Of a stretch of 64,000 nt of DNA, positions 42,126 through 54,800 are shown one piece after another. Source of the DNA: Callaeas wilsoni (Eukaryota; Chordata; Aves; Passeriformes; Callaeidae); assembly GCA_013398955.1 (NCBI GenBank), contig VWPU01012748.1, forward strand, positions 1-64,000, written 5' to 3'. Both the position numbers and the translations under genes were made by a program. The notes below the pieces were generated by a model. The model was not told the DNA's origin. It was given only the letters and a program-made list of their open reading frames with translations, and did not search any database. Every line of letters begins with the position of its first letter. Position 1 is the stretch's first letter.

Positions 42126-45100
42126 CACGATCACTTTTAATTGGTAACTCTTACTTTAACCTTCCTTGAAAATCCCAGTATCAGTGACACTCGTACCCCT
42201 GGTGAACTATATGAGAAAATATATTTGAGGAAATTCCCAGGGCAAAGGCATAAAATTAAATCAAAATATGCTAACAATTTAAGTGAAATACTAGATTAAA
42301 ATATCTTGAAGACTTGATATTAATTACAAAGTATCTAATATCCTTATTATATTAATAGCCCCAAAAATGAGTCAAAGAAGATGGCATGATGATGCATGTT
42401 ATGAAATGATAGAAGATGCTGAAACCTATCAACACTCTCCATTCAGTCAGACAAAATCCACTGGGAATTTCAGTCAGAGCTTGAATGAAAATATTTTTGA
42501 TTGAGAAAGATTGTGAAGAGTTGGCTCTATGTTTGAGAGCATGGATAGGAAACAACAACAGAACTGGAAATGAAGACTCCAGAATCCAAGTTAAAGTTCC
42601 TTCTGTTAAAGTCAGCATGGGCATGTGTTTATATCCCTGCTTTTATTTTTTTGTTTGTTTAAGTTCAATTCAAATATTTATATTTAGATATATACATATT
42701 AAACAAAGTAAAAATATGTTTTCATATTTTTGAAATGTGATTAGCATAACAGAGGCAAGTATATAAAATACTGTATGCAAAAACTATCCAATTGTAATTA
42801 AAGTTCTGAGGCCTCTATCTACATGACAGCAAAATACTCAATCATAATTAAAACCAAGGAAGATTCTCATTTTTCCTTTGCAAAACAATGACTCACTGTG
42901 AAAGAACATTTCATTTGTCCAATTAATTACCGGTCATTCACACTGTCATGAAATCTTAAAGCTGGCACAAAGGGTTTGAAATTGAGTTTGGCTGGATGAG
43001 TTAACAATTAAATGAGCCTTTTAGAAGCAGTTAGAGCAACCAAGCCTGTGGAAAACAGAGAGGAAACCTGAACCTGGCAGCAATGTCGCCTGTTGTAATG
43101 CCAGAGCAGCAGGCTCAGAGACGGGGTGGGCTGTGGCTAGCAAGAATGAGACAAATCATCACAGAGAGCATATGCAAAGAGGATGTTTATTAAAATTCAA
43201 TAAAAATAAACAGATGAAGACGGTATCTGCTGGAAGGCAGAATGATGACATGGAAGAGAGAGAGAAGAAAGACGACACCATCTGGCACATACTCAGTTTT
43301 TGCAGAATAGTAATAGGAGTCTCTGTTTCTCTGCCATTATGCTTCAATCCTTCCCTCCCTTGATGTAGACACAACCATCTTCTATTGAAACTCGATCAGA
43401 AACACAAAGGAAATGAATCTTCCTATATTCCTAGCACAGAAGAAGATTCTGCATTAACCTCCTACTGCCACCTGCTTATCTGAACATGCAGAGCAAGTCC
43501 TCCATGAGAAGCCAGGCTCTAAGCATTTTCACATAATAAGATTTCCTTTAGTTACTGAGGAATAAGAGGAACTTCAAAGTGAGAACAGACGAGAAATTGA
43601 GCAGTCCCAAGTCAGCAGGATACTCCCCACAAGCCCATAATCCCTAAACTTGATGAATGCTGCTCCAGGTTACAGGCAATAACATATATAATTTGCTACG
43701 GCACAAAGATTTTGATTTCAAAAAAGAAACAAAATCAGAAGTACAAATGTTTCTTCACAAAGGAACTTGCACATTGGTTACTTTTGACACTTGGAACATA
43801 TTCAGCCAGTTGACTCCCTCTGAGTACTCTGCCTCAAGTTAAGTAGCTCAGTCTAATCTGCCTCCTCCCCTCACTACAGCTGAAGAGCTTTAAAAGGAGG
43901 CATACAAAATAAAAATACAGTAATTTCTTCTTTTTGGATGAAAATACTAAAATTCAGATACTACTGCAACAGATCTAGGCCACCACTAATGTATGAATAA
44001 ACCCTTTCAACAGTGGTTTCTCTAACAGGAAGCCTCATGCTTCCTGCAATGCTCATAAGGACTGTAAGAAACAGCTACCAGGTAAAATTGGATAAAAAAA
44101 CCCCAAATTGATGAAAGTGTTTTCAGCTGGAAAATAAAACTGGTCTAAATGTTTTACAAGATGATGTTGGAGGCCAGAGGCCTCAAAATAAGTTTCTTTA
44201 AGCAACTAATAGAAGAGAAAACCTTTCTTAGTCTATCTCATGGACAAAAATTGTAGCTCAACACTGGTCAAACAGTGATTAACAGAGGAAACCAGAGAAA
44301 AACAGTTGCACCATCTGTTTGCTCACTTTTTCAGTCAACTAAAGAATCAAGTTAGTTATCTAAATAGTTAATAAAAACTGATATGGTCTTTGATTATAGT
44401 CTTTTATATAATATACATACTTTAATTTTTTGCCATTAGCTGGGTTGTGAATGGTATTTATGGAGAAAGATTAAAAAAAAGACTGAAAGAAGAAGAATCA
44501 AACAAAGCATTCCTCTGGCATTTGCTGTAGGAGAAACAGTTGTTGCTTCCTGGTACTTCAAGCTCCATACAAGTAAGATGCTTTTTGACCTTAATTATTC
44601 AGATACCTTGATCTTATTGTATCTTCCTAGTAAAGCCATAGTTTCATTTGTGCACCTAGATGACCAAGATTAAGGCAGGCCTTCAGAGAGTTGAACTTGC
44701 TAGAGAAGTTCAAAAAAGTGGATTTCTAAAAGCCATTCTGCAGGCTCAGCTTTTTCCTTCTGTGACATGTGCAGTAGGCTTTCTCCCACCAGTCACTTAA
44801 AATACAGGCATGTCTTAGCCCGTGACACAAGTTCCCCTCTCCAGTCAGAAGATGAAAATGGTCACCTCCAGGTAGCATCATCCTCTTCCTCCTAAAAGAG
44901 GGACCCCAGAAATGCTGCTCCTTCCATTAGCTAGAGACAGAGCCCAGACAACCGAATAATGACTTAAACTGGGGGGGAATGGACAACCACCCTAAAGTTC
45001 CCAAACCAGAGCGCTTCAAAAGTTCTGCTCTGCTACACGGGTGCTCACCCAGGAGCTGAGTTCCTCCAGAAGCCATGTCCCAGCTGCAGTGGCAGCCAAG

Positions 45101-45232
45101 TAAATGCTTGGTGGGGTCTCTGATCTTTGATATGTGTCCAGTTCTGTGCCAGTCTTTACTAGCATTCATGACAGACAATACAAATTTCTTAGGTAAGAGT
45201 GACTTGTTATTTCCCGGGGCCATCCTACTTAC

Positions 45233-45312
45233 TGTTATGACATGGTTGACTGTTGGGAAGGGGCTGCCCTTGGGGGAAGCTTCAGTAGGACCAGCATCAA
45301 GGGCAGCAGGTT
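45233..45312 (-). CDS. Probable exon E5, Pro/Ser/Thr-rich
   Basis: Seen: acceptor caacctttgtttcag, 80 bases, and a perfect GTAAGT donor. Read with two bases completing a split codon, the peptide is PAALDAGPTEASPKGSPFPT followed by VNHVIT, and it ends in phase 0. The other two frames hit stops inside the exon. The splice signals are good, but the required entry phase (one base carried over) does not match the phase-0 end of exon E4 at 47.1 kb. If both are real, at least one exon between 45.3 and 47.1 kb has been missed. The composition suggests a disordered linker. Confidence 0.42.
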
Positions 45313-45952
45313 CTGAAACAAAGGTTGCCTTTAAAAGAAAACACCAGAAACACATTTTTATTCTGAATGCTGTTCAAGAAGAGGAGTTCCCTCTCTCCCT
45401 CTCAAGTTAGTATACAAACACCTGGCCCTATTGTTATATGTGGTTGTGCAACAAAAGCAAATAAAATTGCAATTCTTGCTGTTTCCTGTTTTTGGTGAAT
45501 TTTATATTTGAACTGTTGACATTATCAGATCAAGAATAAGAAGTTGTAACACATAGTGTCAAGAGAAAAATGCTTGTTATTTGTACACAGATTAGTCCTG
45601 TGGTCAGAACATTCGTATTTCTACAGCACACCGCATTGCATTCATTCCTTCTTGTCACACACACACAAAAAAACCCAGAGATTTGTTTTCTGTATTCTTT
45701 AAACAGATGAATGATTCTGCCATCTTGTGGGAGATGGAGAAATCCTAACTATTTGTACAATAACAGCAGGTCAGAACAGCATGGAACAGAAATGTCTTCT
45801 CTTTTTCACTTGTTTCACTACTGATTAAGTGAACAGACATTAACAGCTGGTATATTCCAAATTACCCCCAAAATAAGAAATTAATTACGGCCTCATGGAG
45901 GTACCTGAGCAATGGCGTTGATTTTTAAGATACTAACTTGACCAGAAACTCT

Positions 45953-45992
45953 GCTCAGAAGGTAAAGGTATAGCTCAGAAGGTAAAGGTCAT
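45953..45992 (+). repeat. 20-bp tandem duplication
   Basis: GCTCAGAAGGTAAAGGTATA (45953-45972) is followed at once by GCTCAGAAGGTAAAGGTCAT (45973-45992). The first 18 bases of the two units are identical apart from no gaps; they differ at the last two or three positions. Confidence 0.85.
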
Positions 45993-46015
45993 TGGGGGGT
46001 TTTTTCCCCAATGAC
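45988..46015. repeat. Perfect 10-bp hairpin, T-rich loop
   Basis: GTCATTGGGG (45988-45997) and CCCCAATGAC (46006-46015) are exact reverse complements around the 8-base loop GGTTTTTT. It overlaps the end of the 20-bp tandem repeat. Confidence 0.9.
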
Positions 46016-47087
46016 TTGATAATGTAAAATTTGTAGAGAATTACTTACGTTCTCTCACATTTGTTAAAATACCTTTCATAAAAGAAAAAATGTAAAATTA
46101 TGCCGATTTTTATCTATAATTAACCTTTAAGAGCTGTAAACTAGCATAATATTTATATATTATGGAACATCGTCCTCTATTAATAATTCCATGGCATAGT
46201 TTTACAAAATTAGTAGATTAATTTATCATTAAATAGTCTTTGGCTGATACAGGTCGTATCGTTATTCCTGACAATTTAACAGACATACAATATTGCTTGC
46301 TCTATCCCACCTTAATTCAACATGGAGCATACTGGAGTAAAAACTATTAATCTCACCAAGTATAATGATAGTTTAAAAGAGCAAGAGCTGAAAGAAATAT
46401 GGACCAGTTTCACTTCAAAGTAATTTTGTAGAGGCTCTCTTCCTACTCCACCATTCTCCGCAGGTAGAAACCAAGTAGTACATGAAAAGTACATAACACA
46501 AAACTGTATGTGACCTTTTTTCCCCCATTGTTCTTGCGAAATTCTAAAGCTCAGGAATGTGGCTTCTGCTAGGAAAGATGAGGCTTGAGGTGGAGCAGCC
46601 CAAGAGGCACATTTATCCCTTGACACTTGGCACTGTGAGCCTCCATCAGGGGAGTTATTTTGAGCTGTTCTCTTCCCACCAAAAATTACCTTGGGGAAAC
46701 AAGCTCATCTAGTTTATATTTCTTTGTTACAACTGCAATGAACTCATCTAGTAAATCTAATACCATGTGACAAGAAAGCTTCTTGGATCAAGTACAGCTG
46801 CATTTATGCTTACATAACTGCTTACTAAGACCATTATTTTCTTTTGTAAATTATTCATTTAAGTGAATAATATTTTGTTAAGCACTTTGAACATAAAGAT
46901 CTGACAACCAGAACATAATAAGAAGGAATACAACAATCTAATGTTATTATCATTTCTTCATAATGGCAAGTATCTAAAAAGCTAATGGAAGCCTAGATCT
47001 GGATCTCAGATTCCCCAACTCTTAAGTGATTTGATTTAAAGACAACAACAAGGGAACACACTCCACAGTGACAAACAACCCATCTAC

Positions 47088-47165
47088 CTCAGCCACTCTG
47101 TCTCCTGCTTGTACTCCAGCCAAGTCCGATGGACCATCTTTTGGCAGACGCGCAATCAGGATCCC
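47088..47165 (-). CDS. Exon E4, PDZ-domain core
   Basis: Seen: the acceptor tttttgcgttaccag, 26 codons and a GTAGAT donor; phase 0 at both ends. The peptide GILIARLPKDGPSDLAGVQA followed by GDRVAE has the pattern of a PDZ core: a beta strand (GILIARL), the loop K-x-G-P-S-D-L-A-G, then the conserved turn G-x-x-x-GDR-hydrophobic-x-E. In known PDZ domains this runs on to a V-N-G motif. The carboxylate-binding GLGF loop should lie upstream, in another exon or in the end of exon E3; I do not see it clearly, so a short intervening exon may be missing. PDZ domains bind C-terminal peptides and scaffold membrane or junctional complexes. The gene itself is not identified. Confidence 0.72.
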
Positions 47166-48486
47166 CTGGTAACGCAAAAAATAGGTTTTAGAAGTGACAG
47201 TTTCTCCCACTGTTCTTAGATGTAAAAAGCAAATGGGAACTAATTAATTTTCAAGACTTATTGTTCTGTTGCCTCCGTAAAATTAAAAACTCAATGCCTT
47301 AGCACATTAGCAAGATAACAAAAAAAAAAAAAGGAAAAAAAAAAAGCCTCCATGGTTGACACATACAACAATGAACAAAAGTCAGTAATTGTTTACACTG
47401 TGCTATGGGGAACAGACTGGAAAACAAAGATTTATTTAAAAGATAAATCAGTGAGAAGATATGTGAAATATTTCTCTCAAGTCAAGTCAGCTCCTGGGAA
47501 TGAACAAATGAGATGGGAAAGTCATGTGGATTGCCAAGGGAGTGACCCCAAACCGAGGTAAAAAATGAGAATTAGACAACAGTGTTTCAGCCATCAGGTT
47601 GCCTTTGCAAAATCATTGGTTTACATTTGGGTTTCTCTCCCAAATCATCCCTTCTGGAGCTTCCCATCAAAATCTAATACCAGATCCTACTCTGGGAAAT
47701 AAGCTACCTATGTCTACCCTTGTTAGCTTTACAAAGATGGAAATACTACATGAAAGACAATCTCAGAAAGCAAACAATAAAACACAATAACTTAAGGAAC
47801 TACTCATCAGTCTATTCCTAATGATCACTAGATAAATTTTGAATAATGAAATGCACCTCATCACTTTCTTTACATGAAGATGAGCCCTTTCCACCAGCAA
47901 TGCTAATACCAAGACTCCCCATTTGACTGCACACAGTAATGGTTACCTGGAAAAGAATTATAATGGGTAAGTGGCCTGATTAATCAAAAATATTGCCCAT
48001 TAATTACGTGAGCCTTGAAAATCTACCTCCCACTCTGAACACCAGCAGACATACCCCTGGGGAGCCCAGCCCAGAGAAAAATGGTGCTACGCTTCAACAC
48101 TGGCGTATGCAAGACTTGTCACCACTGCTTTGAAACCATGGACTGAACAAAGACTCAGCTCAGTGCCCACTGGCACATACCTTTGACTTGACCTCACAAT
48201 ACCAAAGCTGGATATATAAAGTGAGAGGCATGGCTGCAAGGAAAGTGGGCTTTGTTGGGGTTTTTTAATGGGAAATTCTTTTTCCATATAAGGCACGGGG
48301 AGCAAGGACAACCCTCAGCATACTCTTTAAGGTAAGCCTCGTGACATCTGCCTTGCAGTGTCCCCCTTTCTTTGCATCTTTTATCAACTGCCTCACACAA
48401 GAGGACTTCCCCCACAGACACAGGGACTGTTCCACAGACATGCAGAGCCCCCACCAGCAAGCCCAGCCCATGCAGCAGTTCCAAAC

Positions 48487-48723
48487 CTTCAGCGGGGGCT
48501 GTGGCACATCCAGCACCCGCAGCTCCTCCGCGATCCCGCCGCTCTCGCTGGGGAAGCTGCCTGCTGCCGAGACAGGTGGCTGCATCTTGGTGTTAGATCC
48601 TGGAAGAGTCTTCCCTTTCATTGCTAACTTGTGCTTTTCTTGAAGCGTTGTTCTGGTATTTCTTTGATCTCGCATGCTATCACTGCTATCAAAGAGGCTG
48701 CCGGAAAACTTGGAAATAGGTTC
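48487..48723 (-). CDS. Exon E3, Ser/Pro-rich linker of PDZ-containing gene
   Basis: Seen: a pyrimidine-rich tract ending ctttaaccctcag, 79 open codons, and a GTTTGG donor (weaker than consensus); phase 0 at both ends. The peptide begins EPISKFSGSLFDSSDSMRDQ, passes through a basic central part (EKHKLAMKGKTLPGSNTK) and ends GIAEELRVLDVPQPPLK. It is mostly Ser, Lys, Gly and Pro, like a disordered linker, with a more ordered strand-like end (EELRVLDV) next to the PDZ exon. The apparent membrane helix just upstream in the same frame is the translated pyrimidine tract of the intron, not part of the exon. The downstream neighbour is the PDZ exon at 47.1 kb, joined in frame. Confidence 0.68.
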
Positions 48724-50854
48724 CTGAGGGTTAAAGATAAAAAAGGTAAACACAGCAACAGCAAGGAGAATCTGAAACATAGACTTTACCCATGCTAACA
48801 TGAATTTGTTCCTCACTCTCACATTGTTGTATGATAGAATTTGTTTCACTGAAGACAAAACTGGAACTTTACGGCAAACTTACAAAGATTTCTTTTACCA
48901 TTATTTCTCTGGACATGTTTTGCCCTCGACACTGGGGTTGAAACTGTGGGAACAGGGAGAGGACTGGGATTCATACAGCCTTTCACTAGATTCCCTGGCA
49001 TGCACAAGCACATGTAACACGCGTATATCCATATGTGCATAAATCCTGCAATGCCCTGTGAAAATGGCAGACCATGAGAACAAGACTATTTTGGGCAGCC
49101 TCTGGCAGCTCTGTAGCACTGAATCCACTGTTCTGGGGGAAGGAACCACATACACAAGGCAAAGGAAAGATATTTCCATACAAAAAATAAAACATTTCTC
49201 ATAGTTCCTCAAAACTCACATTCCATTTTTGGAAGCATAGGTGTGAGAGGGAAGGCAAGGCCCTACCTTGCATCTTCGTTTCAGTCATTGGATTGACTTT
49301 AGTTGCAAATGGCAGTGAGTGAAGACCTGCAAACTTACGTGATTTAGGAGTCCTCTGGAGAAGGAACCTCAAACGTGATGTATACTAAAGCCTACTCTGA
49401 AGCCTGGCTCTAGGGTGAACCTACTTTGAGATGCAGTGAGGAGCTCACAGTGTCACCCTTTGCTTAGCTAAACCACAAGGCCTTGAAAAGAGAAATACAC
49501 TATTAAAATACTTCCGCCAAACAATTAAAGCTTCAAGCAAGTTTGACTGCAAAATGTAGTGATGTTTTCCAGCTATCAGTTATGCCTGGCAGAGGGTCAA
49601 ATGAAATTCAGACACGATGCCCAAATTCTGTTCATATTTTATGGATGCTTTATTTATATTTAGCTGATTTTTGCTCCCTAATTTGATGGGTTAAGGTCAA
49701 ATCAGACCTTCATACTGCCCAAATCCTTCTATCTTCTGTTGGCAGTAAAATGATGTAGCAAACACACATCAACACCTCTGAAAATAAGCCCCATAAGTGT
49801 TTTTCTAAGCTTAGAAGTTTAATACCAGAAATAAAAAGCAGTGGCATTACCTTGAACAGCTGTGCAGAATCCCATTAGACACTTTATTTTTCAATCTATA
49901 TTGGCGCTTTCCCACAATCTCTTTTTGGTTGGGATGGAAAGAAGCATTGCCAACCCCAGGGAAGCATACAAGGCATGATTGCTTCCTATTTTCACTTAAA
50001 ATGGAATTTGCTTAGCTTTGACTCACATAAAACATTCATTACCTTTCTTCTCTTGAGAGAGATTTCTCTTTACAGTGCTAGGCTGACTAACCTGGGCACG
50101 TCTGTAGTGCTGTGGGTGCCAGGGAGGAAAGCCACGAGCGAGAGCCAGGACTGTGGGCTGGAGGAGGGGGCACACCAACAGCACTGACAGGGGCTAGAGA
50201 GGAAGCAGAGGTCCTGGAAGAGGAGCAAGAGCCCCTATTCCTCCCTCATCTCCCAGCAAACATCGGGAGGAATGGTAAGCAATGCCCTGAAAGGGAAAGG
50301 CTGCAAGAGTGCAATCACAACCTCCTTTTCCCAGGCTAGGACCAAGAGCACAGCCAGGCTGCAGCACAGGTGACAGAGACCCAGCAGGCACAGGCTGGAG
50401 AAACTACAGCAGGCAGGGGCTCACAGACATGAGCATCCTGGAAGAGCACCACCCAAAACAAACATGCAGGGGAGTAGCATTGGAACCTCACTTTTCTACC
50501 ACCCAGGCCTAGGGAGCCACTGAGCCCCAAGTGCTGCCAACAATCTACTTACCTGAAAGAGATGCAGGGAGGTTGGTAACTGGGGATATAAGTAAAGTAA
50601 AAAAATGGTTTCTCATCGTTGCTCAGGTTCCTCATCTTACCCTGCAAGTTGAACTGTACTCTTGAGGGTTGGATAGATTAATTGCAAGCACAGTAGAGGC
50701 ATAAAACATGGAACGTAACTCTGTACCCTCTGCACAAGCAAGGACATGAGAGTAAAAGCAGTGCAGGTCCCAAAACCCCAAAGTGCTCTGCTGCATAGCA
50801 GCATGAGCAGCTTCACAGATACACATTGTCCCTCCCTATTTCAAGACTACTTAC

Positions 50855-51058
50855 ATCATCAGGATCCTCGAGTTCCTCTGCTTCTTGCTCGGGACTGATC
50901 CTTCCTTCTCTCCATTTTCCATTAGCAGTGGTGAATTTGTACAGGTTACCACCATGAAAACCTTCCTTTCCTTTCAACGAGGCCCACCGAGAGCCCTGGG
51001 AGCTCCAGTTATGGCCACTGTACAGTTTAGGAGATTTGGGAAGCCACTTAATAGAGTC
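50855..51058 (-). CDS. Exon E2 of PDZ-containing gene
   Basis: Seen: a long pyrimidine tract and ccctcag acceptor on the minus strand, 68 codons, then a strong GTAAGT donor; phase 0 at both ends. The peptide begins DSIKWLPKSPKLYSGHNWSS, includes GSRWASLKGKEGFHGGNLYK, and ends in an acidic tail EAEELEDPDD. It is rich in Gly, Trp, Lys and aromatic residues in the first two thirds and acidic in the last third. The coding call is strong because splice signals, length divisible by three and a protein-like composition all agree. The neighbours on both sides (51.8 kb and 48.6 kb) have matching phase. I recognise no domain here and give no function. Confidence 0.72.
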
Positions 51059-51726
51059 CTGAGGGAAAAAGGACATTAAAAAAAAAAGGCAATGAATAGA
51101 TTTTAAGAAAGCAATTGAGGTATGTAAGTGCAGAAATTGCCTGGCAAGTTCTGCAAGGTATTTTAGATTCTTGCAAATACCATGTTTCCCTTTTTTACCT
51201 TTAGAAGTACCTTCAGTCCCAGAGAGACACTTTGCCAGTTAATGGGCATTACTGGTTATACAAAGAGCAAGCAAAGGCTGCTGAAAATAGTGGAAGCCTT
51301 TAAGGACTTATAAGAGCATGGGACCAAGCCTACTTTCAGCATCGTAAAGAACTAATGATCGACAACAGTCTTCAATAAAGTGTACTATTAAGAAAACAAA
51401 CAAGAGTACTCAGACCTTTGGTGACCATCTCATCTCATGACCTGAGTTTAAAAAAACTATTAAGTCACTGCCCTTTTCATTACTCATGAAATAAAATGTT
51501 TCATTTGTTGAATGGTACCCATAGAAAGCACAATAATTAATCTTTTAAGGATTGCTGATTTTCAATGTGATTATAGTTCAGTTATCCCAAAATGTCCATT
51601 ACTTATTTGCATCCAAAACACTCCACCTTTTTCTATCATACACAGAAGCCTATACGTGACGAATGTGTCAAGGTTGCCTATGTAGCTAAATTCCACTGAA
51701 TTTTAGAAGTCAATTTTCAAAGTAAC

Positions 51727-51807
51727 CTTTATCTTTCTTTGAAGCTTTCGTTTATTCTCACGTCTGCATTTTCTTACAGTGATACAAATCCAATGGCAAA
51801 AAGCAGC
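51727..51807 (-). CDS. Exon E1, hydrophobic then basic
   Basis: Seen: the acceptor tttttttggcgtcag on the minus strand is followed by exactly 27 codons and a GT donor (AAG|gttact, weaker than consensus). Both ends are phase 0. The peptide starts AAFCHWICITVRKC and ends in a lysine- and arginine-rich stretch (RRENKRKLQRKIK). It joins in frame to the next exon at 50855-51058. The basic run after a hydrophobic start suggests the cytosolic edge of a membrane segment if the upstream exon is hydrophobic, but a nucleic-acid or calmodulin-binding basic patch is an alternative. The family is not recognised. Confidence 0.5.
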
Positions 51808-54800
51808 CTGACGCCAAAAAAATAAGATACATCAATGGAGAAAACAAACTAACAAAACCAATTTTCAACAAGCTTGTGGTGGGGCAATCAGAAGCACACG
51901 GTGACTTTCACGTGTTTTAACAGGTATTTGATTCAGATTTAACAGTTCTTTAAGTTTCAATTTTCCTTTTTAAATGCAGAATGATTATGTTCACACACAC
52001 ACACACAGATATCTTGCTGCTACCAGCAACCCAGGTGTCACCATCTCTGCTAGAACTAAGGTTGAGAAAGACAAGGAAATAGGACAAGACTGTTCATGCT
52101 GGACACACTGATTCATCTTCAGCTGCCAAAGAAGGTCCCCTTGGGATTCTTCATTTGCTTTTGGTTTTAAGATGGTTGAAAACACTAGGAAATGGAAATG
52201 GACAGTATCCCAGCATCTCACTGGAAAACACCGTAGACCTTTCTGTGAGTTTGAAAAGAGGATAACCCCAACACAGGATTATTTGTATGGTACAAGGAAG
52301 GGATGATTGGACTCTGCAGGAAATTTGCTGTTAAACCACATTTTGAACTGCACTGACACTCAGTGACATCGCTATTTGCTGATAAATAGCCCGCATTTCT
52401 GGTTATTCTAAACCACATTGCTCAGGACACTGGAGCTGATTGTCAATTCAGTTGATCAATGAGAAAGCTGCACAAACAATCACAACACAGCAGTGGCTCC
52501 CTTTCCTCCTGACAATTCAAAATGCAAGGCAGGATATCTCCTGGTATTTCTTCACACTCATCTTGAATAAGGAAACATAGGGTACCCTTAAACAGAAACT
52601 TTGCTTTCTGTGAATATTAACTAGGGGGATAGCAATTCTAATCAGACAAACAGTACACGAAGTGAAATTGTTTGCTATTGGCTTGGACTGTTGTATTTCA
52701 GACTAGCTAATGTGACATCTCCCAATGTTCAGGGTATTTCAAGACACAGCTTAAATCCTTGTCAACTTTTAAGCTTATTAGGAAGTCATAAAGCAATTTC
52801 ACTCTAAAAATAAACACGGGTACAGTGAAGCATTTAACTTCTTCCAAGGAAACGTCTCATTCTTGTTTGACCCTGATCCCTAATCCTAAACAATAGCTTC
52901 TCAAACTCAGCCTGCCAAATTCTGTAAAAACAGTAAAAGGCTATTTTCTCCAAGTAACAGACAGAGATTTCAAATTAAGCTTATGCTGACAATCCCTTCC
53001 TAACTTTAGGCATACACTCAGCTACAGTGGCAGCCTCCTCTGTGCAAAGGAGCAAGGCGATGAACATCAGTAGATTTTACATCCCTATGCCCCCTGCAGT
53101 TCAGCTGGGAACACAGAGCTACAGGGCACTCTGCTCCCTGTCTGCCTTCTCCTATGGCAGGATGCTTTTCCTCATGCTGACACACAGCTGTAAGGAAAAT
53201 TCAGTACCTCTTTAACACCTGTAACCCAAGAAATTTTATACTTTATAATTCTTGATCTACAGTACTACAAAGTAAAACAGAAACCATAGAACAATTCCGG
53301 TGAAGAATTTTCACCACGTCTACACAGTACTGTGGATAGCATTATCTTTATGAAAGCAGTTTCATTATTTGGTTGTATCAATAGCAAAAGATGAAATGCA
53401 ACAACCAGAAATGCCTTTTAGTCTACATTTGCATGTACCTGCTATACTCAAAACACCACGTGAATTATACTTTCACAAAGTAAAATGGAGAAATCAAACC
53501 AATGAATGCTACTGCTGTGAGTGCAGGCTAGTATTACTTTGCAAACAAATCTTAATCCTCAATTGTTTTTTACAGCTTGATCCTTTTTGATGAAAGAAAA
53601 GGCAGAGGGGTGGAAATAAGATAGTGAACTCAACCTCTCAGTCTGATTATTTTTACTGGATTTTGTTTTCCCTGCCAAAAATAAAACTGATTCCTTATTC
53701 TGATGTATTAATGAAAATTGCTTTAGATGGGCAACAAGCTTCCATCACCCCTCAAAGTAGCTCAGGTAACAGACAGTAAATTTGTACTTCAAAAATGAAG
53801 CTCTCTTTAAAAACTTCCAGTAATTTATTAGCTTGTTCTCATTTTATTAAATACTACAGGACCATGCTTTGAGACAGGAGGCTACTGGCAAATATCCTAA
53901 TATGACGACAGAAAAATCAGTTCTCCTTACAGAATTTTACAGATTATAATTGGTCTTCTTACTACACAGGTAGAGTTTGGAAGTTCTTTCTTGTGTTTCA
54001 TATGTGGGGAAGCTAAGACCCAAAAAGATTAAAAACGTGATTGGTTTCAGTCATTAGTAGCAAACACAAAGTGAGATGCACACAGAATTACATTTTCTTA
54101 AAAGTAACTGGAATGAAACAAAGAAGGCAAATTCTGTATTTAGGACTTTAAGTTTCATGGGTACGTGGGCAGTGTAACACTGATGTTTTATAAATGCAGA
54201 AGTGTTTGAAGAAAGAAAATATTTATCAGCCTAGCAGTTATTATGTTCCATGGAAACACATTCTTCTTCTCCCATCACTGTTAGTGATTCTAACTGATTG
54301 GTAGCAGAGCATTTTGCTTCAGTATTTCACCAGCAAGTCAAGTGACATTTTTACCTCCTTTCAACATGTTTTTCATCTTTTCAAAGGCAGCCTCCTCATA
54401 ACGTAACTACTGCTCCGTATCATACCCCTGTACCTTAAGAGGACAAATTGTTCTCATAAAGCACAAGGTGTCTATTTTGATAAGATCTCGCTAACAAATG
54501 CCCTAGAGAATTAATTTCCTCCAGGAAACAAAGGTGTGCAAATGCTATGTATCACCCTAAAACATTCCAGTAAATGAAAGAGAATCCAAAACAGCCTAAC
54601 GATACAAGCCAAGATGTGAAAGCTACCCATGTCCCTGAAGCACTATACTGAAATCACACAGCGACAACAAAACATCCTGCGTGCAGCCACAGCCTGGTCT
54701 CCACTGGCAAGCAGAACCCAGTTACCTAGAACATTTCAATGGTCATACACCTGCTACTACAACTCAGCTCAAAACCCCAAACACACATTCTCACCTATTT

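Larger units (their letters stand above)
37508..45232. other. Probable intron; few weak exon candidates
   Basis: Contains the CR1 fragment at 39.7 kb, the (TTAT)n repeat at 42.1 kb and the weak candidate exon at 41.9-42.0 kb. A short GC-rich patch at 38.90-39.00 kb has no supported frame. Confidence 0.5.

Noticed and set aside
48724..48858. Apparent membrane helix (WVKSMFQILLAVAVFTFFIF) at the start of a 197-codon minus-strand frame
   Set aside because: The hydrophobic stretch is the translated pyrimidine tract of an intron; a clear acceptor (ctttaaccctcag) follows and the exon starts at 48723.
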